DNA from: Pseudomonadota bacterium
GTDB lineage: Bacteria > Myxococcota_A > Polyangia > Haliangiales > Haliangiaceae
Length of the DNA: 54,430 bases
Assembly (NCBI GenBank): GCA_022360315.1
Contig: JAKSDA010000296.1
Location: 1 to 54,430 of the forward strand
Direction: 5' to 3'
Of this stretch, positions 54,336 through 54,430 are shown piece by piece. The notes beneath the pieces are model-generated. The model saw only the letters and a list, made by a program, of their open reading frames with translations. It was not told the DNA's origin and searched no databases. Each line of letters begins with the position of its first letter. Position 1 is the stretch's first letter. Both the position numbers and the translations under genes were made by a program.

Positions 54336-54430
54336 ACCGGAGAACGATATGGGAGCCACGTTGGGCGCGGGTTGCTGACCGCGATGGCGACTTATATCAG
54401 CTCGCGAGTACGGTCTCGAGAATCAGACTA

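Noticed and set aside
54397..54430. Possible 3' end of a minus-strand gene (SLILETVLAS then stop)
   Set aside because: Only ten codons inside the window; no way to support it.

Overview
The window looks like a chromosomal piece from a GC-rich, diderm, complex-signalling bacterium, most likely a Myxococcota (delta-proteobacterial, Haliangium-like) lineage. I infer this from gene content, not from a marker gene: eukaryote-like Ser/Thr kinases, FHA-type sigma-54 activators, many lipoproteins, a complete tolQRAB set plus a Pal lipoprotein, and a very large STAND-type NTPase. No rRNA or tRNA gene, CRISPR array, transposase or prophage was seen.

Layout. 0.3-3.2 kb: a divergent RtcB-like protein and a nucleotide-transporter-like membrane protein in one operon. 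3.2-9.8 kb: a lipoprotein glycosidase, an overlapping acetyltransferase / cyclic-nucleotide-binding pair, a BY-kinase/MinD-like protein without a Walker A motif next to a NodB-like deacetylase, and a membrane protein. 10-19 kb: large lipoprotein, Pal, a small membrane protein, a selenocysteine-containing SelD (in-frame UGA, omitted by a naive ATG call), CaiB-type CoA-transferase, SCP2 protein, trpS with a small partner, and a repeat-rich lipoprotein. 19-23 kb: FHA-sigma-54 activator, rhomboid-like protein, two lipoproteins. 23.5-26.8 kb: tolQ-tolR-tolA-tolB. 27-34.7 kb: gshB, a CotH-type lipoprotein behind 11-bp-spaced repeats, methyltransferase, RpoH-like sigma factor, IscX, lipoprotein, thioesterase and small proteins. 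34.8-41.7 kb: two Ser/Thr kinases with tetratricopeptide-like C-termini and a second sigma-54 activator whose stop codon overlaps the first kinase's start. 42-47.5 kb: a VIT-VWA-beta-barrel protein divergent from a histidine kinase / OmpR-type regulator pair. 47.5-51.5 kb: nSTAND-TM-HEAT protein. 51.7-53.8 kb: ABC-2 ATPase and permease. The end holds a 5'-truncated Uma2 remnant.

Links between regions. The envelope theme is strong: Tol-Pal, many lipoproteins, a secreted deacetylase/glycosidase and a surface VWA protein. Signalling runs through kinase/sigma-54 pairs and a two-component system. A three-fold TCAC repeat with exact 11-bp pitch occurs both in front of the VWA gene / two-component operon and in front of the CotH gene, suggesting one OmpR/PhoB-type regulator for both. 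Several small intergenic repeat families are scattered through the window.

The most notable items are the Sec-SelD with a candidate bSECIS, the divergent RtcB/transporter operon, the VIT-VWA-barrel fusion, the nSTAND-TM-HEAT protein, the split cAMP-acetyltransferase pair, and the shared 11-bp-pitch operators. Starts were adjusted from the longest reading frame where overlap, signal peptides or ribosome binding sites argued for it; each change is stated.
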